Assembly: GCF_958298935.1 (NCBI RefSeq)
Contig: NC_084943.1
Location: 17,973,001-18,037,000 of the forward strand
Origin: Phragmites australis
Taxonomy: Eukaryota; Streptophyta; Magnoliopsida; Poales; Poaceae
Length of the DNA stretch: 64,000 bases
Reading direction: 5' to 3'
Shown: one piece after another, positions 59,052 through 64,000 of the stretch
Layout: each line of letters starts with the position of its first letter
Position numbering within the stretch: position 1 is the first letter of the stretch
Notes under the pieces: model-generated
What the model was told of the DNA's origin: nothing
Database searches by the model: none
Seen by the model: the letters and a program-made list of their open reading frames with translations, nothing else
Translations under genes and position numbers: made by a program

Positions 59052-59970
59052 TAATATGAACAAGGGTTCCCGATCTTCCGAAAGGTTCTGGTAACTCTCG
59101 ATTTGGTGGAAACGAGACACAAGTCGATCCGGCTTCCGAACAACACGATCCGAAACCCCGCAATCGCAGCACCACGTCTCCTCTGGTTATCAACCGGCGT
59201 TGCACGGTTGACCTCGCCAAGAAGGCTAAAATCCTTGCCTGCGAATCGAAGAACACAAGCAAGAACAAGGAAGAATGCAACCAAATTGCAGATGAATGAT
59301 TAATCTCACGAGTTTGGGGTCTCACAAACCGACGAAACGGCGAAACTGTTCTTGACAGAATAATCTAAGCAAAACCCAACCCTAATTAGGGCGGCGGCTA
59401 CTGTATATAAAGGATTAGGGTCGGCCAAGGACCCCTGGACGTGTCCCTAATGGACTCCAACACGATACATGGCCCAACGGACCAAAAACGGTGACGCAGC
59501 ACCGGGACAGATTCTGGACGCTGACTTGTTTCGACGTTTCCCGTTGACTCAGAAGGAATTTGGACCTCAAACCAACGCCATTGGTTTCCTTATGAAATTA
59601 TCTTTCCAACCATATGTGAATCGTCGAAAACGGAGTCCGGATGCGTCCTGGACGTCCGTTTTACTGCTCGCTGGTCCTGGAGGTCGAGGCTGATTCGGAC
59701 TCGAGTTGGACTGGACCTCCTGCTGTTGTTGGACGTCCTAGCTGCTCCTCCACGCCTCCAAGCCTTCCTCTATGTGTCTCCTTGTCCTCTCCATGATTCC
59801 TAACCAACACATAATCATTAGGTAGTAATCTATTCTCAAAATTATATAAAGAGTTGCTTAGGAACGAGCTCACCTCTAAATTTAATTGTCGTGCGCGAGC
59901 TCTTGTGATTGGACCTTGAAAGTTCAATGGAGGATCATTGTATGTATCCGAGGGAGTGATGTCCTCATCA
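59052..59970 (-). repeat. 3' LTR of CRM-like element
   Basis: It aligns almost base for base with 32301-33218, the main difference lying around 59400-59465 (32645-32715). CCTTTATATACAG (minus, about 59413-59401) may be the TATA box; the copy at 32 kb has lost it. Flanking plus-strand bases are CCCAC at 59047-59051. Confidence 0.8.
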
Positions 59971-62900
59971 TCCTCCCCCTCTTGAATTGGAGTCGTCCTC
60001 GACTCAAGCTCATCATCGGCTCCCAAGTAAGGTTTCAAATCTGCAATGTTAAAAGAAGGACTAACCCCGAACTCGGGTGGCAACTCAAGTTTATATGCAT
60101 TATCATTTATTTTCTCAATTATCTTATAAGGACCAGCAGCTCTTGGTATTAATTTAGACTTACGCAGCTTTGGAAACCTATCTTTTCTTAAATGTAACCA
60201 CACTAAATCACCTGGTTCAAGTTTGACTTCTTTCCTACCTTCACTACCAGCAATTCTATACTTTTCATTCATCTTTTCGATATTTATTTTAGTTGTTTCA
60301 TGCAACTTACGAATAAAATCAGCACGTGCACTAGCATCACTATGTGTTCTTTCAGTGGTAGGTAAAGGCAAAAGATCAATAGGAGCGCGAGGGGTAAAAC
60401 CATACACTACCTGAAAAGGACTTACCTTGGTGGTAGAATGTGTTGCCCGATTATAAGCAAACTCCACGTGGGGCAAACATTCTTCCCACATCTTCAAATT
60501 TTTCTTCAAAATAGCTCTCAACATGGTACCCAAAGTGCGGTTCACTACCTCCGTTTGGCCATCAGTTTGTGGGTGGCAAGTAGTAGAAAACAATAGTTTT
60601 GTACCCAACTTATTCCATAGAGTGCGCCAAAAGTGACTCAAAAATTTAGCGTCGCGATCTGAAACAATAATAGAAGGCATACCATGCAAGCGAACAATCT
60701 CTTTGAAAAAGAGGTCAGCAATATAAACGGCATCATCACTTTTATGACAAGATATAAAATGTGCCATCTTAGAAAAACGATCCACAACAACAAAAATGCT
60801 ATCCCTCCCTCTCTTAGTCCTAGGCAATCCCAAAACAAAGTCCATCGAAATATCTGCCCAAGGAATAGAAGGAACAGGAAGAGGCATATACAAACCATGT
60901 GGATTCAAGCGAGACTTAGCCTTTTGACATGTGGTACAGCGTGCCACGAACCGCTCAACATCTCTCCTCATCTTTGGCCAAAAGAAATGTGTGGCCAACA
61001 TAGCCTCCGTCTTCTTAGCACCAAAATGTCCCATCAATCCTCCTCCATGTGCTTCCTGCAACAACAAAAGACGAACGGAACCAACTGGAATGCATAGACG
61101 GTTAGCTCTAAACACAAATCCATCATTGATCACAAACTTGTTCCATGTACGTCCCTCTTTACAGTTCAGCAATACATCTTTAAAATCAGGATCAAGCACA
61201 TATTGTTCTTTTATTGAGTCAAGTCCAAAAATTCTATAATCAAGTTGGGACAACAAAGCATATCGTCTAGACAAAGCATCAGCAATTATATTATCCTTCC
61301 CTTTCTTGTGTTTGATAACATAAGGAAAAGATTCAATAAATTCAACCCACTTAGCATGTCTACGATTCAGATTATTTTGAGAACGAAGATACTTAAGCGA
61401 TTCATGATCTGAATGTATAACAAATTCTTTAGGCCACAAATAATGACGCCACGTCTCTAAAGAACGTACAAGTGCATACAATTCCTTATCATACGTAGAG
61501 TAATTAAGAACAGGGCCATGCAATTTTTTGCTAAAGTATGCAACGGGCTTACCTTCTTGCATCAAAACACCTCCAATGCCAACTCCACTAGCATCACATT
61601 CTAGCTCAAAGGTCTTACCAAAATTTGGAAGTTGCAGCAATGGCGCGTGCGTAAGCTTGTCCTTCAAAGTGTCAAAGGATTCCTCTTGTGCCTTACCCCA
61701 ATGGAACACCACACCTTTGTTTGTCAACTCGTGTAAGGGGGCAGCAATGGCGCTGAAATCCTTCACGAAACGACGATAAAAACCTGCAAGTCCAAGAAAA
61801 CTTCTCACCTGTTTGATGTTTTGGGGCACCGGCCAACTCTTTATGGCTTCAATTTTCATCTCATCCACCTCAATTCCCTGTGGAGTAATAACATAGCCAA
61901 GAAAAGAGACTCGATCCGTGCAAAAGATGCACTTCTCAAGGTTACTAAATAAACGTGCATCACGTAAAGCATTAAAAACAGCACGTAAGTGATCCATATG
62001 TTCATCCAAAGACTTGCTATAAATCAATATGTCATCAAAGTAAACCACCACAAATCGTCCAATAAAAGTTCTTAAAACCTCATTCATCAAACGCATGAAA
62101 GTGCTAGGTGCATTAGTTAAACCAAAAGGCATTACTAACCACTCATATAATCCGAATTTAGTTTTGAAAGCTGTTTTCCATTCATCTCCAAGTTTCATTC
62201 TAATTTGGTGGTAACCACTACGCAAGTCGATCTTTGTAAAAATTACAGAGCCACACAACTCATCAAGCATATCATCAAGTCTAGGAATAGGATGGCGATA
62301 TCGAATAGTAATGTTATTGATGGCTCTACAATCAACACACATACGCCAAGTACCATCTTTCTTAGGAACCAAAATCACAGGAACAGCACAAGGACTAAGG
62401 CTCTCACGTACATACCCGCGGTCCAAAAGCTCTTGAACTTGCCGCTGAATTTTCTTAGTCTCCTCGGGATTGGCTCGATACGCAGCACGATTTGGCAATG
62501 TTGCTCCCGGGATCAAATCGATTTGATGCTCTATCCCTCTCATAGGTGGCAGTCCCGGGGGTATCTCAGCTGGGAAAACATCCTCATACTCCTGCAAAAG
62601 GTTAGTGACAGCAGGAGGTATCGAACTAATAACATCATCAAGCGAATACAAAACTCGTTTGCAAACCAAGGTGTAGCAAATATCATTATTAGAAATTTCA
62701 GCAAGGTCACTTTTTAGTGCAAGCATAACACCACCCTTCAATTTTATGCCCTGTACCTTAGAACTAGGTGCAGACTTATTCTTTTTAGGTGGGTAAAGAG
62801 AATTAGCAACTTGCTGATTTTCAGATTTAGTATCACGAAAATTAGCAGCTCGTTCTTTATCAGCTTGTACAATTTCAGCAGGGGTCATAGGAACCAAAGT

Positions 62901-64000
62901 AATTTTCTTTCCTTTATGCATAAAAGTATATGTATTACTTCTACCATGGTGTATAGCATCATTATCAAATTCCCAAGGTCGACCCAATAAAAGTGAGCAA
63001 GCTTCCATAGGTACCACATCACAGTCAACATAATCAGCATAGGAACCAATGGAAAAAGAAACTCTGCAAGTTTGTGTTACCTTAGCTTTTCCAGCATCAT
63101 TAAACCACTGAAGATTATATGGATGGGGGTGTTGGCGTGTGGTCAAGCCAAGCTTCTTGACCAAATCTGAACTCACCAAATTATTACAACTACCTCCATC
63201 GATGATGACACGTGCTCGCCGATTTTGGATGACGAAGAAAATCTGGAACAAGTTATGGCGTTGCAGCTTCTCTGGTTGTTGTACCTTTGTGCTGAGCGCC
63301 CGCTGCACAATGATGCTCCTATAGGTCGCTGTGTCATCACTGCCCAAGATTTCGTTGCTCTCCTCAACAACTGGTTCTTCTTCTTCTTCAATGTCAGAGG
63401 TGCTGATGTACCCATCTTCCGTTGCAATGTATGCCCGCTGACTTGGGCAATCCTTCTGCACATGACCGAATCCATGGCAGCGACGGCATTGAATGCCAGA
63501 GGTGCGTCCCGTTGATGCAACAGAGGAAGCACTCTTGGAAGGTCCCTGCAAAACAGAATTTTTACCTGAGCCCGAAGGTCGTGTAGTGACAGGATTTGGT
63601 GCCGTAGCTGCTTGTTGCTTGCTCGCTGGTGAGGGAGCCCTGTAAGTGGATGGTTTGGACAGCCCAAATGATGGTCCTGTGCGCGGCGTGTATGTGGTGC
63701 TGGCCTTGTACTTGCCCTGCTGCTCACGCCCCTGCAACTCCTTCTCTGCAAGCATAGCAAACTGAAACAACTGGTTGACATTGTTAAATTCTTTATAATC
63801 AATAATATCCTGGATTTCACGTCTCAAACCCGAATAAAATCGACAAATAGAATCTTCGTTTCCCTCTACTATGCCACAACGCATCAAGCCCTTTTGAAGC
63901 TCACCATAATAATCCTGCACAGATTTATCTCCCTGTTCTAAGCGCATCAATTTCTTACGCAAGTCTCTATGATAAGATGGGGGAACAAATCTATCACGCA
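59661..64000 (-). CDS. Ty3/gypsy Gag-Pol polyprotein (partial, open)
   Basis: One uninterrupted frame of more than 1440 codons runs in from the window edge. Numbering from the codon at 63962: end of Gag (about 1-150); zinc knuckle [14 protein letters not shown] (159-172); protease with DGGS (255-258) and LLGRPW (325-330); reverse transcriptase (about 505-690) with YFDD at 641-644; RNase H (about 785-900, ECDASG and ADALSRR); integrase with the H-H-C-C finger (CTTC at 1009-1012) and catalytic D1041, D1102 and E1138. The C-terminal tail ([19 protein letters not shown], about 1350-1368) has no recognisable chromodomain and continues into the LTR. It would encode all enzymes for reverse transcription and integration. 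No stop or frameshift is seen, so this copy may be young. The start lies outside the window. Confidence 0.93.
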   Translation of the reverse strand, partial: RDRFVPPSYHRDLRKKLMRLEQGDKSVQDYYGELQKGLMRCGIVEGNEDSICRFYSGLRREIQDIIDYKEFNNVNQLFQFAMLAEKELQGREQQGKYKASTTYTPRTGPSFGLSKPSTYRAPSPASKQQAATAPNPVTTRPSGSGKNSVLQGPSKSASSVASTGRTSGIQCRRCHGFGHVQKDCPSQRAYIATEDGYISTSDIEEEEEPVVEESNEILGSDDTATYRSIIVQRALSTKVQQPEKLQRHNLFQIFFVIQNRRARVIIDGGSCNNLVSSDLVKKLGLTTRQHPHPYNLQWFNDAGKAKVTQTCRVSFSIGSYADYVDCDVVPMEACSLLLGRPWEFDNDAIHHGRSNTYTFMHKGKKITLVPMTPAEIVQADKERAANFRDTKSENQQVANSLYPPKKNKSAPSSKVQGIKLKGGVMLALKSDLAEISNNDICYTLVCKRVLYSLDDVISSIPPAVTNLLQEYEDVFPAEIPPGLPPMRGIEHQIDLIPGATLPNRAAYRANPEETKKIQRQVQELLDRGYVRESLSPCAVPVILVPKKDGTWRMCVDCRAINNITIRYRHPIPRLDDMLDELCGSVIFTKIDLRSGYHQIRMKLGDEWKTAFKTKFGLYEWLVMPFGLTNAPSTFMRLMNEVLRTFIGRFVVVYFDDILIYSKSLDEHMDHLRAVFNALRDARLFSNLEKCIFCTDRVSFLGYVITPQGIEVDEMKIEAIKSWPVPQNIKQVRSFLGLAGFYRRFVKDFSAIAAPLHELTNKGVVFHWGKAQEESFDTLKDKLTHAPLLQLPNFGKTFELECDASGVGIGGVLMQEGKPVAYFSKKLHGPVLNYSTYDKELYALVRSLETWRHYLWPKEFVIHSDHESLKYLRSQNNLNRRHAKWVEFIESFPYVIKHKKGKDNIIADALSRRYALLSQLDYRIFGLDSIKEQYVLDPDFKDVLLNCKEGRTWNKFVINDGFVFRANRLCIPVGSVRLLLLQEAHGGGLMGHFGAKKTEAMLATHFFWPKMRRDVERFVARCTTCQKAKSRLNPHGLYMPLPVPSIPWADISMDFVLGLPRTKRGRDSIFVVVDRFSKMAHFISCHKSDDAVYIADLFFKEIVRLHGMPSIIVSDRDAKFLSHFWRTLWNKLGTKLLFSTTCHPQTDGQTEVVNRTLGTMLRAILKKNLKMWEECLPHVEFAYNRATHSTTKVSPFQVVYGFTPRAPIDLLPLPTTERTHSDASARADFIRKLHETTKINIEKMNEKYRIAGSEGRKEVKLEPGDLVWLHLRKDRFPKLRKSKLIPRAAGPYKIIEKINDNAYKLELPPEFGVSPSFNIADLKPYLGADDELESRTTPIQEGEDDEDITPSDTYNDPPLNFQGPITRARARQLNLEVSSFLSNSLYNFENRLLPNDYVLVRNHGEDKETHRGRLGGVEEQLGRPTTAGGPVQLESESASTSRTSEQ

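Larger units (their letters stand above)
59052..64000 (-). mobile_element. CRM-like Ty3/gypsy retrotransposon (3' part)
   Basis: The element is inserted in the internal region of another LTR element and extends past the right edge of the window. Its 3' LTR is 59970-59052 (minus TGATGAGGACATC... to ...TTCATATTA), preceded by the purine tract CAAGAGGGGGAGGA. The last 103 codons of Pol lie inside this LTR, a trait described for centromeric CRM elements. Close relationship to the deleted copy at 31997-33218. The 5' LTR is outside the window, so age and target duplication cannot be assessed. Confidence 0.85.

Overview
This is nuclear DNA of a flowering plant, very probably a grass. The evidence is the plant gene families with GT-AG introns (OBERON, CASP-like, a polyol/sugar transporter, SERP/RAMP4), the dense nested LTR retrotransposons and solo LTRs, and long TA-rich spacers. 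Species cannot be read from the sequence. There is no bacterial operon structure, CRISPR array, rRNA or tRNA.

Three probably functional genes are present, all on the minus strand. (1) A SERP/RAMP4 ER-stress protein gene (CDS 26040 down to 21514, 3 exons, 68 aa), whose start codon is the last codon of exon 1 and is split from the rest by a 3.28 kb intron. (2) A CASP-like four-helix membrane protein gene (46177 to 45513, 2 exons, 186 aa). (3) An OBERON-type PHD-finger protein gene (50534 to 47457, 2 coding exons, 587 aa) with an extra 5'UTR intron. A disrupted polyol/monosaccharide transporter pseudogene (17618-18480) contains a flipped internal segment.

Most of the rest is transposable-element DNA. 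2704-3041: inverted-repeat element. 3066-9263: gag-only Copia-type LTR element. About 10650-16600: badly decayed Ty3/gypsy (Tat/Retand-like) element carrying a nested LTR fragment. 20183-20640: 136-bp minisatellite. 24030-25190: hAT-like debris inside the first SERP intron. About 26375-31431: a long-LTR-like block next to the SERP promoter. 31432-34836: a short-LTR, coding-free Copia-type element that holds a 1.2 kb internally deleted CRM-like element flanked by a TAGGG duplication. 36652-43050: a long LTR interrupted by an oppositely oriented 3.0 kb solo LTR of a related kind, all between two imperfect 100-bp direct repeats. 53043-59051: an LTR/internal/LTR/internal chimera with an ORF of unknown function. 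59052-64000: a CRM-like Ty3/gypsy element with an open polyprotein that runs off the window edge.

The most distinctive unexplained signal is that unrelated-looking LTR families in this window carry arrays of short quasi-palindromes (CCGGA...TCCGG types). In two of them the array lies directly upstream of the TATA box. The SERP promoter also carries a UPR-type TGACGTGG element close to its TATA box.
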